From Clostridiales bacterium 38-18 (lineage in GTDB: Bacteria > Bacillota > Clostridia > Peptostreptococcales > Acidaminobacteraceae): a DNA stretch of 64,000 nt. The translations under genes were made by a program, and so were the position numbers. Location: contig MKTL01000022.1 of the NCBI GenBank assembly GCA_001897605.1, forward strand, positions 33,030 through 97,029, in the 5' to 3' direction. Under the pieces are notes generated by a model, which was not told the origin of the DNA, did not search any database, and saw only the letters and a program-made list of their open reading frames with translations. Positions 1-8,168 of the stretch are shown in pieces. The number at the start of each line of letters is the position of its first letter. Position 1 is the first letter of the stretch.

Positions 1-596
1 ACTATGGCACTTATCCTTATGTAACCAGCTCTCACCCTACATCAGGTGGCTTTACGATTGGTTCTGGTATCGGCCCAAACCAAATCGGCGAAGTAGTTGG
101 TATTACAAAAGCATACACGACAAGAGTCGGCAAAGGTCCTTTTGTTACTGAGCTTGATAATGAGATAGGTGACAGAATTCGAACTGCTGGAAGGGAGTTT
201 GGAACTGTTACTGGACGTCCAAGAAGATGTGGCTGGCTCGATACTGTAGTCGTCAAGTATTCAGCACGTGTGAATGGAATGACTTGTATCGCTTTGATGT
301 TACTGGATGTTTTAACAGGATTTGAAGAAGTTAAAATCTGTACAGGATACAAATACGGTGATGAAATTATTGAAAACTTCCCTGCGAGCCTTCATATCCT
401 AGGTAAATGCGAACCAATTTATGAGACACTGCCAGGATGGAGTGAAGATTTATCTGAATGCGAAACCTTTGATGCGTTACCACAAAATGCTAAGAATTAC
501 ATCGAAAGAATTGAAGCATTAACAGGCGTGCCAGTGAAGATTGTATCGGTTGGTCCGAAAAGAAGCCAAACGATTATTAGAGGCGAGATTTATTAA
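1..596 (+). CDS. purA: Adenylosuccinate synthetase, C-terminal part (5' end outside window)
   Basis: The reading frame is open from base 3 and enters the window mid-gene, so only about 197 C-terminal residues are present. PurA joins IMP and aspartate, using GTP, to give adenylosuccinate, the first committed step to AMP in the cytosol. Visible family signatures include GTYPYVTSS near the start, a GIGP segment, [16 protein letters not shown], and the RPRRCGWLD motif of the IMP/aspartate-binding region. The end, [11 protein letters not shown], matches the usual PurA terminus. The methionine at 270 is internal and not a start. A strong terminator follows. In Bacillus purA lies close to the wal locus near the origin, as it does here. 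Confidence 0.97.
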   Translation, partial: YGTYPYVTSSHPTSGGFTIGSGIGPNQIGEVVGITKAYTTRVGKGPFVTELDNEIGDRIRTAGREFGTVTGRPRRCGWLDTVVVKYSARVNGMTCIALMLLDVLTGFEEVKICTGYKYGDEIIENFPASLHILGKCEPIYETLPGWSEDLSECETFDALPQNAKNYIERIEALTGVPVKIVSVGPKRSQTIIRGEIY

Positions 597-661
597 TTGA
601 GATCAGTCATCTGATCAATGCACTAGAAATTTAAAAATGCACTAGAAATGTAAATTAAAAT

Positions 662-708
662 AAGGAGATGCTTAAAACTATGTTGATAGTTTAAAGGCAT
701 CTCCTTTT
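662..708. terminator. Intrinsic terminator after purA
   Basis: A 10-bp inverted repeat (AAGGAGATGC at 662-671 with GCATCTCCTT at 697-706) is extended inward by an AAACTAT/ATAGTTT stem and followed by T residues. It ends purA. The A-rich left flank could also serve the convergent dnaI-like gene on the minus strand. Confidence 0.85.
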
Positions 709-780
709 TCTATTATGCAGCGATGAAATTGATATAATATCCTAGATTCTCGAGGATAGAAATTTGACTTTAGTGTCCAC

Positions 781-1752
781 TTAATGCTCCCAGCGTATGT
801 CAGGACCAAAGAATTTTAATAGCTCATAATGGCCTTTAATTCTAGAGTCAATACGGTCGTTGTAAAAGCTTGCGATCTCAGAAAGCTTAATGTTAGTAGA
901 AATCAGTGTGCTCTTTCCATTGAGAATTCTAGTATTAATGATGTTATAAAACTCACTGATGGTAAATGAATTTGCGGTTTCAGTCCCAAGGTCATCAATA
1001 ATTAACAAATCCACTTCGAAAAGCTGCGAATATGCTAGCTGAATAAGCGGATTGTCCTTTTCAGTAAACGTTTTTTTCTCGATAATATTGATAATGGTGA
1101 AGGGCGTTTGATAAATGACAGAATAGCCTTTGTCAATTAACGACTTCGCAATACAGTTGCACAGATAAGTTTTGCCTAATCCACTGGCACCATAAAAGAG
1201 CATGTTGTGTCCACTTGGAAATTCTCTAACGAAATTTTCTGCTTCAGACAGGTTTCGCTTCATATTGTCTCGTTGTGTTAATTGCTCTTTTGGAAGAATT
1301 TCCGTCGAAAAAACATCGAGTTTAAAGTGGTTGAAGTTTTGTTTTTCCAGCTGCTGCTCGATACCTGACATTTCATATGCTTTGTTGATGAGCTTTTGTG
1401 TAAAGCAGGTGCAACGCGCGTTTTCCTCAGTGAATCCCGTGTCCTTACACTTGCTGCAAGCATATTGAATTTCAAGATAGTTTGCAGGGATATTGTGGTC
1501 GGTAAGCAGGACTGCCTTTTCGCTTTTTAAAGACTCTAGCTGACGCTTGAGCTTTAGTAACAATTGCTCGGACTGGACAGGATTTTTTAGTATGGATTGA
1601 CTGATTTGTGCGCCGATTTGACTCATCTCTAGGTCGATTTCTGCAAGTCTCGGAATCAATGTGTATAATTCTTTTTTTCTTTCTCTTCTCTCAGCTTTAC
1701 GCTGCTCACGTGTTAGGCGATAGGTTTCTATTATATCTTGATAGGATGACAT
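781..1752 (-). CDS. DnaI/DnaC-type helicase loader (AAA+ ATPase)
   Basis: This 323-residue protein is predicted to load the replicative helicase at the origin or at restart forks. The N-terminal part is charged and helical. Four cysteines at about residues 99, 102, 114 and 116 form a CxxC...CxC zinc site typical of DnaI. An AAA+ domain follows with Walker A GASGLGKT (about 188-195), Walker B LLIIDDLG (about 249-256) and a late arginine-rich segment. Its ATG directly abuts the stop of the upstream dnaD gene with no gap, so the two are co-transcribed and probably translationally coupled. Pairing with dnaD supports a primosome role. The choice between DnaI and the related 'DnaC-like ATP-binding protein' name is uncertain. 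Confidence 0.88.
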   Translation of the reverse strand: MSSYQDIIETYRLTREQRKAERRERKKELYTLIPRLAEIDLEMSQIGAQISQSILKNPVQSEQLLLKLKRQLESLKSEKAVLLTDHNIPANYLEIQYACSKCKDTGFTEENARCTCFTQKLINKAYEMSGIEQQLEKQNFNHFKLDVFSTEILPKEQLTQRDNMKRNLSEAENFVREFPSGHNMLFYGASGLGKTYLCNCIAKSLIDKGYSVIYQTPFTIINIIEKKTFTEKDNPLIQLAYSQLFEVDLLIIDDLGTETANSFTISEFYNIINTRILNGKSTLISTNIKLSEIASFYNDRIDSRIKGHYELLKFFGPDIRWEH

Positions 1753-2784
1753 CTATTGCTTCCCCCTAGATGGTTTTTTGTTCAGTAATAAAGCTTCTAA
1801 TTCTTCTTCAGAGTAATTGGACTCTTTTTCAATGGTGTAATTCTTTTTTCGATTTGGCTTGCTCTCCCCAGTAGCTTTAGCTTGACTAAATTCTGAGTTC
1901 TGCTTTTCGAATTGAAGGAAGGTAACTGAACCAGATTTTTTTAAGCTACTGAGTACATTGTCGATGTAATTAAAATTGGGATTCATCGTTTTTTTAGTAA
2001 GCTCAAAGAGGATTTTAATTAAATCGTCTGAGGAACAACCATATTCATCAAGCCATTTGTCAATCGTGCTCGCCTCAGAAGCGGAAACCTGCCTATAGCG
2101 AACGCCAAGTGTTTTCAGAACCTCTTTGTAGGTGGTCTGTCTAGCTTCTGATATGCTGAGCCAGCTATCCACTTCCTCTGATGAGGTTAGATTGTTTTTG
2201 AGCCATAACTCTAACGTCGCCTTTACGTAATTGGTTTTACGAATGCCCTTGGTTAGATAGCTATACTCAAATGCTTTAATAATTAATTCTGTATTATGCG
2301 TGTAATTGTCATAGAAATCACTAATATCTCTCACATCTTTAAAGGTCAAGGGCTGGCCAATCAACTTTTCTATAGTATGATTCAGCTGCTTAAAGGTCTG
2401 GTCGACGATAGGTGAGGCGGTTGGCTTAACCTTTTTATTTGAGTGAGATTTATTGTCTGAAGCAAAGGTATTTTCTATATACAGGGATCTAAGTGAGTGG
2501 AACTCAACTTCATAATCCTTTGAATTTTCAATTAGATGCCTTGTAACAATGCCTTGCTTTTCCCAATACTGCCACGCATCATGGACATCTTGTAGGGGAA
2601 GTGAGAGCATGGAAGCGAGCATTCTGTGGTCATATTGAGGCTCGCTGTCTTTAGAAAACAGATAACCGAGTAAATAGACCTTGACATACGTCCCACTCGC
2701 AAGCGGCATAAAATCGGTTATGAAAAGGTTCTCGATGTTGAGTTCGCCGAGATCAAAAATCGGTGGTTTTCTATAATAACTCAT
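1753..2784 (-). CDS. DnaD-domain primosome protein
   Basis: This 343-residue protein has an N-terminal winged-helix (DDBH1-like) region, about residues 20-110, containing a 'YLLGYLFS' helix. Two DnaD C-terminal (DDBH2) modules appear to follow: about 140-205 (ISDFYDN...ATLELWL) and about 218-285 (IDKWLDEYG...YIDNVLSSLKKSG). Two tandem DDBH2 modules resemble the architecture of B. subtilis DnaB/DnaD, which remodel origin DNA and recruit helicase loader and helicase. The tail is basic and disordered. The start at 2784 has a good AGGAG site. It is first gene of a two-gene operon with the helicase loader. Confidence 0.88.
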   Translation of the reverse strand: MSYYRKPPIFDLGELNIENLFITDFMPLASGTYVKVYLLGYLFSKDSEPQYDHRMLASMLSLPLQDVHDAWQYWEKQGIVTRHLIENSKDYEVEFHSLRSLYIENTFASDNKSHSNKKVKPTASPIVDQTFKQLNHTIEKLIGQPLTFKDVRDISDFYDNYTHNTELIIKAFEYSYLTKGIRKTNYVKATLELWLKNNLTSSEEVDSWLSISEARQTTYKEVLKTLGVRYRQVSASEASTIDKWLDEYGCSSDDLIKILFELTKKTMNPNFNYIDNVLSSLKKSGSVTFLQFEKQNSEFSQAKATGESKPNRKKNYTIEKESNYSEEELEALLLNKKPSRGKQ

Positions 2785-2816
2785 ATTGCGCTCCTTAATA
2801 GTGATTGGTAATCCTT

Positions 2817-2825
2817 ATTATAACA
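2817..2825 (-). promoter_or_regulatory. Extended -10 promoter for the dnaD-dnaI operon
   Basis: Read on the minus strand this is TGT followed by TATAAT, an extended sigma-A -10 element, about 33 bp upstream of the dnaD ATG. No good -35 is visible, which is common for extended -10 promoters. Confidence 0.55.
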
Positions 2826-3000
2826 TTGAAAAGCTAGGTGCATCAGATATAATTTTCACTTAGTTCAAAGGTCCTAGAGAAAATAACAAAACAATAAAAT
2901 TTTTTCGACTTTTTTCTACTATATGTGGTTGTTTTGGTATAAAATAAGGATAGATATAGTAGTATTGTGGCAAAGTCCTAATTGAAAGTAAATTTTTAAT

Positions 3001-3028
3001 TTATCATTTGTGTTTCTTGTGCTATAAT
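3001..3028 (+). promoter_or_regulatory. Sigma-A promoter of the M23 peptidase gene
   Basis: TTATCA (3001-3006), a 16-bp spacer and a perfect TATAAT (3023-3028). The -10 box overlaps an in-frame ATG at 3027, which therefore cannot be the translation start and decides for the ATG at 3096. Confidence 0.7.
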
Positions 3029-3095
3029 GAAAGAGGTATTTTTAACACTCAAAGAGAGAGAACCATTGAAACAGCCGTTACTAAAGGAGTATAGG

Positions 3096-4673
3096 ATGGG
3101 GAAAAAACAACAAAAAGTCACAAATAAGCACGTTTATAAGAAACCCAGCGCCAAGTACTACGTAAAAAACGACTCCAAAAAGATCACTCTTAGTGAAAAT
3201 GCAGCCAAAGCAGTAGCTGTTGTGCTGTATCCATTTTTTTACGCAGGCGCAAAAATTAACGGGCTCATCAAAGGTGACAAAGCCCAAAGTTCAATCCAAA
3301 AGACGCAGAATACAAAGCAGTTCAATATAAAACTAGACAAGCTGATGACAAAAGTCAAGCAGAGTACGGTGAAAGGTTGGGAGTTTATTAAACCTTATAA
3401 GTACTATGTGGCAGGAGCAACTGCACTTGTTGCGGTAGCAATTGTTGGGTTTTCACTACTATCAAATGTATCTAATGATAAAGATTTGGTAGCAGAACAA
3501 ACACAGGAACATGTTGTAAGCATTCCACAGAGTGCATTACCTACTGAGGAAGCTCAAGCAGATGCAAGCTCGACCGCATTATCAACAGAGGTTGTTAGCG
3601 TACCAGAGTTTAAGGTTTTAAGCTTTGCTTCAGTAAAGGCTTATCAAATTCTCGTAAACGGTCAGCCAATTGCTAATTTCAAAACTGAAGATGAAGCCAA
3701 TCAAGTGCTAGAGGGCTTAAAAGCAACCTACACTACAGTTGAAGGCTCAGTAATCAAAGATGCTTATTTCTCAGAGGATGTTAAAGTTGAGCAGGCTCAA
3801 TTGGATATCATGGATTTTGAAGCGTATGATACCGTTGAAGATGCACTTGCTTACATTATCAAAGGAACTAAGGAAGAAAAGAAACACGTTGTTGCAAAAG
3901 GCGAAAACTATTGGGTAATTGCACAGTATTATGGGATTTCTCCATATGATCTTGAAAAGGCAAATCCAGATGTTAATGCTGAAACCCTACAGATTGGTCA
4001 AGAAATTTCGTTAGTGGTTCCAAAGCCAATAATCAGCGTGTGTACAGTTGAAGAAGCAAGTTATAGCGATTCTATCGCTTTTGAAGTTCAATATGAAGAT
4101 TCTAGTTCTCTTTACAAGGGTGAAACCAAAACCAAAGTAAACGGTGTATATGGTGAACGAGCTGTAGTAGCTGAAGTCATCAAAGAAAATGGCAGAGAAA
4201 TCGGCAGAACCATTCTTTCAGAAAATGTCATTTCAGAGCCACAAACGAAGGTCGTTTATAAAGGAACTAAGGATCCACCTCCTAAAATGGGATCTGGCGT
4301 ATTGGCATACCCAGCAGCATCTAGAGGGTTGATAACTTCAGAGTTCGGCGTATGGCGCTCTTATAGAAGACACACAGGTATTGACGTTGCAATGAACGTA
4401 GGATCAAGTATTAAAGCAGCAGATGGTGGTGTTGTTACCTTTTCGGGTTACTCAAGCTCATATGGTTACTACATTATAATCGATCACGGTGGTAATATGA
4501 CTACTTTGTATGCACATAACAGTAAGCTGTTGGTCAGCAAAGGTGAAAAAATTTACCAAGGCCAAACGATTGCCTATAGTGGAAATACAGGAAACAGTAC
4601 AGGCCCACATCTTCACTTTGAAGTGAGAATAAATGGTGTTCCACAAAATCCAAGAAACTATGTTAAGTTTTAA
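3096..4673 (+). CDS. Membrane-anchored LysM-G5-M23 peptidoglycan endopeptidase
   Basis: This 525-residue cell-wall hydrolase starts at the ATG at 3096, preceded by AAAGGAG; an earlier in-frame ATG sits inside the promoter. A basic cytoplasmic N-terminus of about 100 residues precedes one membrane segment (about 104-126, ALVAVAIVGFSLL). Then follow a linker, a LysM domain (about 265-309), a G5 domain (about 312-392) and a C-terminal M23 LytM-type peptidase (about 397-525). The zinc ligands are visible in HTGID and PHLHFEV, and both are intact. It probably cuts peptide cross-links at the outer membrane face. Its own promoter and terminator make it monocistronic, immediately upstream of walRK, the regulator of such hydrolases. 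Confidence 0.93.
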   Translation: MGKKQQKVTNKHVYKKPSAKYYVKNDSKKITLSENAAKAVAVVLYPFFYAGAKINGLIKGDKAQSSIQKTQNTKQFNIKLDKLMTKVKQSTVKGWEFIKPYKYYVAGATALVAVAIVGFSLLSNVSNDKDLVAEQTQEHVVSIPQSALPTEEAQADASSTALSTEVVSVPEFKVLSFASVKAYQILVNGQPIANFKTEDEANQVLEGLKATYTTVEGSVIKDAYFSEDVKVEQAQLDIMDFEAYDTVEDALAYIIKGTKEEKKHVVAKGENYWVIAQYYGISPYDLEKANPDVNAETLQIGQEISLVVPKPIISVCTVEEASYSDSIAFEVQYEDSSSLYKGETKTKVNGVYGERAVVAEVIKENGREIGRTILSENVISEPQTKVVYKGTKDPPPKMGSGVLAYPAASRGLITSEFGVWRSYRRHTGIDVAMNVGSSIKAADGGVVTFSGYSSSYGYYIIIDHGGNMTTLYAHNSKLLVSKGEKIYQGQTIAYSGNTGNSTGPHLHFEVRINGVPQNPRNYVKF

Positions 4674-4677
4674 TGAT

Positions 4678-4706
4678 AAAGCGAGTCAAAGACTCGCTTT
4701 TTTTTT
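4678..4706 (+). terminator. Intrinsic terminator after the M23 peptidase gene
   Basis: AAAGCGAGTC, a short A loop and GACTCGCTTT form a perfect stem followed by nine T residues. Confidence 0.92.
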
Positions 4707-4779
4707 ATTTATCAGATAAAATAAGTATGATGCCATAGCTATAACTAGCTCCAGTCCAAATAAATGCGGGAGGCAAAAT

Positions 4780-5478
4780 ATGAATAAGAAAATTCTTGTA
4801 GTTGAAGACGAAAAGCCAATATCAGATATTATAAAATTTAATTTAGTAAAAGAAGGATACGAAATTGAAACCGCTTATGATGGTGAAGAAGCATTAAAAA
4901 AGGTATATCAATTTCAACCAGATTTGATTCTTTTAGATGTAATGCTACCTAAGCTAGATGGCTTTCAGGTCTGCAGACGCGTAAGGGAATCGTTTAATAT
5001 GCCAATTATCATGTTAACAGCCAAGGAAGAGGAAGTCGATAAAGTGCTTGGTTTTGAGCTAGGTGCTGATGACTATATCACTAAGCCTTTTGGAATGAGA
5101 GAACTGATCGCAAGAGTAAAAGCCAATATTAGAAGGCTAGCGCTTGTTGATGTGGAAGTAAGTTCAGGAAGTAATAATGTGATTTCTGCTGGAAAGCTAA
5201 GAATTGATCTCGATCGGTATGAGGTGCTTAAAGAGGACAGCGTGATAGAGTTAACCTTGAGAGAATTTGAACTTTTAAAGTTTCTTGCAACACAAGCCAA
5301 CCAAATTTTTACTCGTGAGCAGCTTTTAAAAGACGTTTGGGGCTATGAGTATTTTGGCGATATCAGAACGGTCGACGTTACAGTTAGAAGACTTAGAGAA
5401 AAGGTAGAAGACGACTCTAGCGAGCCAACTTATATTATGACTAAGAGAGGCGTTGGGTATTACTTTAAACGCCATTAG
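4780..5478 (+). CDS. walR: Cell-wall response regulator WalR (YycF)
   Basis: This 232-residue OmpR-family regulator has a receiver domain (about 1-118, acidic pocket VVEDEK, phospho-acceptor Asp53 in LILLDVMLP, conserved TAKE and ITKPFG). The winged-helix DNA-binding domain spans about 133-230 (LTLREFELLKFL, DVWGYEYFGDIRTVDVTVRRLREK). It is very close to WalR of Bacillus, an essential regulator of peptidoglycan hydrolase genes. walK follows after 9 bp, then yycH, yycI and walJ further on, which secures identity. The ribosome site is GGGAGG. WalR recognises TGTWAH-N5-TGTWAH, and such a site lies at 7265 downstream of walK. Confidence 0.97.
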   Translation: MNKKILVVEDEKPISDIIKFNLVKEGYEIETAYDGEEALKKVYQFQPDLILLDVMLPKLDGFQVCRRVRESFNMPIIMLTAKEEEVDKVLGFELGADDYITKPFGMRELIARVKANIRRLALVDVEVSSGSNNVISAGKLRIDLDRYEVLKEDSVIELTLREFELLKFLATQANQIFTREQLLKDVWGYEYFGDIRTVDVTVRRLREKVEDDSSEPTYIMTKRGVGYYFKRH

Positions 5479-5487
5479 TGGAGGCAT

Positions 5488-7236
5488 ATGTTAAAGAGTA
5501 TCCGCTCTAGATTTACAATTATATACTTTCTGTTGGTATTTACTGCGATGATTATCTCAGGTATTTTTATTGTCCAATCACTTGAAGATTATAACTTAAA
5601 CGTCGTATCTAATCGACTTGATGATATCGCGCAAATTATGCAATCAGAGCTGTCAAAGATTGATACGGAAGATCTAACAGCTGTTAGCTCTCAGCTTCAG
5701 GAAACCTTAGATCGACATGTAGACATTGGTCTAAGAGAAGAAATGTTTATTATTGACATTAAATCTCACGATATAGTTGCGACAAGTACTGAGGACATAA
5801 ACAGAAATATCACTGAGATACTTAATGATAGCTTAGTCATACAAGGTCTGAATGGTAATACAATTGAGAAAAATGTTGAGATTAGTGACTTAGTTAGAAC
5901 CAAGGATAAGGTCTATCCAGTGTTAAAGAATGGCAAGCAGCTAGGGATCATCTATCTAAGATACGACTTAAAGGATATTTATGAATCCATACGTATGGCG
6001 AGAACTATTATTTTTAGAGCGATACTAACTTCATTGCTGGTTACCATTATACTTGGCTTTATTATTTCAAAAAGTATCACAGACCCTATAAACGAGGTTA
6101 CAAAAAAAGCGACATTACTAGCTGAGGGTGACTTTAATCAATTCGTCGACATTAAGTCGGAGGATGAGATTGGGATTCTATCGAGTACCTTTAACTTTCT
6201 AGCGGGAGAACTGAAGGGTAGTATAAGCGAAATAACTAGAGAAAAAAGTAAGCTTGAAGCCATTATTAACTATATGGAGGATGGTCTAATCGCCATAAAT
6301 GCAGAGGGTAAGATTATTCATTCCAATCCTAAAGCACTTAATTTATTAATGAGAGAAAGCTTTATTGACGACGATGTAATAGGTGACTTATTGTCCATAT
6401 ATAATTCTTGCAGAGATGGTGGTACCAAAAATATGACCGTTAATGGAAGAGTTTTAAAGGTTAATTTTGCTCCCTTTCAGGACGAACTTTTTAATCGAGT
6501 GGGTATTGTTTTTGTATTTCAAGACATCACTGAGTCGCATAAGCTTGAAAATATGAGGCGAGAGTTTGTTGCCAATGTCTCGCATGAACTGAAAACGCCA
6601 ATAACATCGATAAAGAGTTACACGGAAACCATTCTTGAAGGCCGGGTCGATGATCCTGAAATGCAAAAGGTGTTTTTAGAAGTGGTTAATACAGAAGCAG
6701 ATCGCATGTCTCGATTGGTCAGTGATTTACTCGAGCTCAGTAACTTTGATTCAAATTCGATTAAGCTGAAAAAGGTACCCTACGAAATAACACGCCTTAT
6801 GGACAGCTGTATCTTAAAGATTCAGATGACTGCAGAGCAGAAGAAGCAAATAATTGTAAAACGATATGAACTAGAACCTGTCGAGTGTCATTTTGATAAG
6901 GATAAGATAGAACAGGTAGTGCTTAACATACTCTCTAATGCCATAAAATATACGCAATCAGCAGGTCAAATAGAGGTTCAGCTAAGACCAGGTGCCTCGG
7001 ATGAAACCTTTGATATTGTCATTTCAGATTCTGGAATGGGAATTCCTGAGGAGGATCTCGATCGTATTTTTGAAAGATTTTATAGAGTTGATAAGGCAAG
7101 ATCAAGAGCACACGGTGGAACTGGTCTTGGACTGTCCATAGCTAAAGAGATTGTCGAAGCACATCAAGGCGCAATCCGTATTGATTCAGAGGTCAATGTT
7201 GGGACTAAAGTAACAATTTCTTTGCCTTATTTGTAA
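5488..7236 (+). CDS. walK: Sensor histidine kinase WalK (YycG)
   Basis: This 582-residue kinase has a first membrane helix at about 9-30, an extracytoplasmic domain of about 135 residues, and a second membrane helix at about 168-190. HAMP (about 190-245) and an intracellular PAS domain (about 250-350) follow. The HisKA helix carries phosphorylatable His366 in FVANVSHELKTP. HATPase_c is complete with N box (NILSNAIKYT), G1 (DSGMGIP), F box (ERFYRVDKAR) and G2 (GGTGLGLSI). The architecture matches WalK. It senses cell-wall status and phosphorylates WalR. Translation starts at the ATG after TGGAGG. A WalR-box promoter begins just beyond its stop codon. Confidence 0.97.
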   Translation: MLKSIRSRFTIIYFLLVFTAMIISGIFIVQSLEDYNLNVVSNRLDDIAQIMQSELSKIDTEDLTAVSSQLQETLDRHVDIGLREEMFIIDIKSHDIVATSTEDINRNITEILNDSLVIQGLNGNTIEKNVEISDLVRTKDKVYPVLKNGKQLGIIYLRYDLKDIYESIRMARTIIFRAILTSLLVTIILGFIISKSITDPINEVTKKATLLAEGDFNQFVDIKSEDEIGILSSTFNFLAGELKGSISEITREKSKLEAIINYMEDGLIAINAEGKIIHSNPKALNLLMRESFIDDDVIGDLLSIYNSCRDGGTKNMTVNGRVLKVNFAPFQDELFNRVGIVFVFQDITESHKLENMRREFVANVSHELKTPITSIKSYTETILEGRVDDPEMQKVFLEVVNTEADRMSRLVSDLLELSNFDSNSIKLKKVPYEITRLMDSCILKIQMTAEQKKQIIVKRYELEPVECHFDKDKIEQVVLNILSNAIKYTQSAGQIEVQLRPGASDETFDIVISDSGMGIPEEDLDRIFERFYRVDKARSRAHGGTGLGLSIAKEIVEAHQGAIRIDSEVNVGTKVTISLPYL

Positions 7237-7242
7237 GAAAGG

Positions 7243-7297
7243 TGTAATGGCATTTTAAAGCCTGTGTAATGGTATTGTAACAGTAGGCGTGTATAAT
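7243..7297 (+). promoter_or_regulatory. Tandem WalR boxes and promoter inside the wal operon
   Basis: TGTAAT-GGTAT-TGTAAC at 7265-7281 matches the published WalR consensus TGTWAH-N5-TGTWAH exactly. A weaker copy, TGTAAT-GGCAT-TTTAAA, lies at 7243-7259, exactly 22 bp (two helical turns) upstream. A TATAAT -10 box sits at 7292-7297, with no good -35, so the perfect box occupies the activator position. This implies a WalR-controlled internal promoter driving the hypothetical gene at 7350 and yycH onward. Confidence 0.75.
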
Positions 7298-7349
7298 ACT
7301 AATGTGGGTAATTTGACCCTATCGATTCTATTTTTTGGAGGAGCATCAG

Positions 7350-8156
7350 ATGCGTAAGGGAATGGGTATTCTATTATTGGGAATGTTAATACTGTTGGGA
7401 GGCCAGATGGGCTTTGCTGCAACCAATCATCCGGTTGAAGCAAATCAAATTATCATCGCTGAACCCACTACAGAGAAAGTTTCAAATGACAAACAAGTAT
7501 TTGTGGTTGTCAATATTACCAATGTAGAAATCGTAGATCATCCAATTACACTTTCAATCGTAAAAATAGAAAATAAACTCCCTTTTGTCAATGAATTAGG
7601 TTCTGATTTAAATGTTTCGGTAATGAAGTTATCTTCAGGTGCTGTAGGTGAATTAGATCGAACCGTACAATACAATACAAGCTACAATACAGCTTCTCCA
7701 AGCTACTCTGATAATTATGCAGCAGAAATAAAAGTAATCAATCGTTTCTTTGAAGTTAAAGATTTAATTCTTTCACATAATTATGAAATCGCAACGATTA
7801 ATAAGCAGTATCGATTTGATTTAATCGTGAATAATGATGAAGCAATTTCTAAGCTTTCTGATGATGCTAAAAAGGCGTTTAACAGATGGTCGAACTTGAA
7901 AAGCACATTGGTTGATTTGAAAAAGGAATATGCTAATTTACAAGTACAATATTCTAAGTTTTTCGAAAAACAAGTAGCGACTGATAAAATTGACAGCTTA
8001 AGCTACTATAAGCTAGTTGGCAAATTAAGTAATGGAACTTATAAGGTCAGATTTTTAGATGAAGCTTCACAGCTTATTAAAGAGTTTACCTTTGAAGTTA
8101 TTGATAAAGAAGAGTCGATTAAGCTACTAGAACCATTAACAACCAAGACAAATTAG
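7350..8156 (+). CDS. Exported protein of unknown function within the wal operon
   Basis: I do not recognise this 268-residue protein. The start is the ATG at 7350, eight bases after GGAGGAG; an upstream in-frame TTG overlaps that ribosome site and is rejected. The N-terminus, MRKGMGILLLGMLILLGG...FAA, is a typical Sec signal peptide with cleavage near residue 24. The rest reads like an early beta-sandwich region (VFVVVNITNVEIVDHPITLSIVKIE) with a helical segment near 165-210 (KAFNRWSNLKSTLVDLKKEYANLQ), and has no cysteines. It lies between walK and yycH, a position without a gene in the classical Bacillus operon, and just behind a WalR box. A wall-stress or WalK-modulating role is inference only. 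Confidence 0.85.
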   Translation: MRKGMGILLLGMLILLGGQMGFAATNHPVEANQIIIAEPTTEKVSNDKQVFVVVNITNVEIVDHPITLSIVKIENKLPFVNELGSDLNVSVMKLSSGAVGELDRTVQYNTSYNTASPSYSDNYAAEIKVINRFFEVKDLILSHNYEIATINKQYRFDLIVNNDEAISKLSDDAKKAFNRWSNLKSTLVDLKKEYANLQVQYSKFFEKQVATDKIDSLSYYKLVGKLSNGTYKVRFLDEASQLIKEFTFEVIDKEESIKLLEPLTTKTN

Positions 8157-8168
8157 GAAGGAACCAAG

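Noticed and set aside
3027-3095. Longer N-terminus of the M23 peptidase from the ATG at 3027
   Set aside because: That ATG overlaps the TATAAT of the gene's promoter and lacks a ribosome site; the ATG at 3096 has AAAGGAG.
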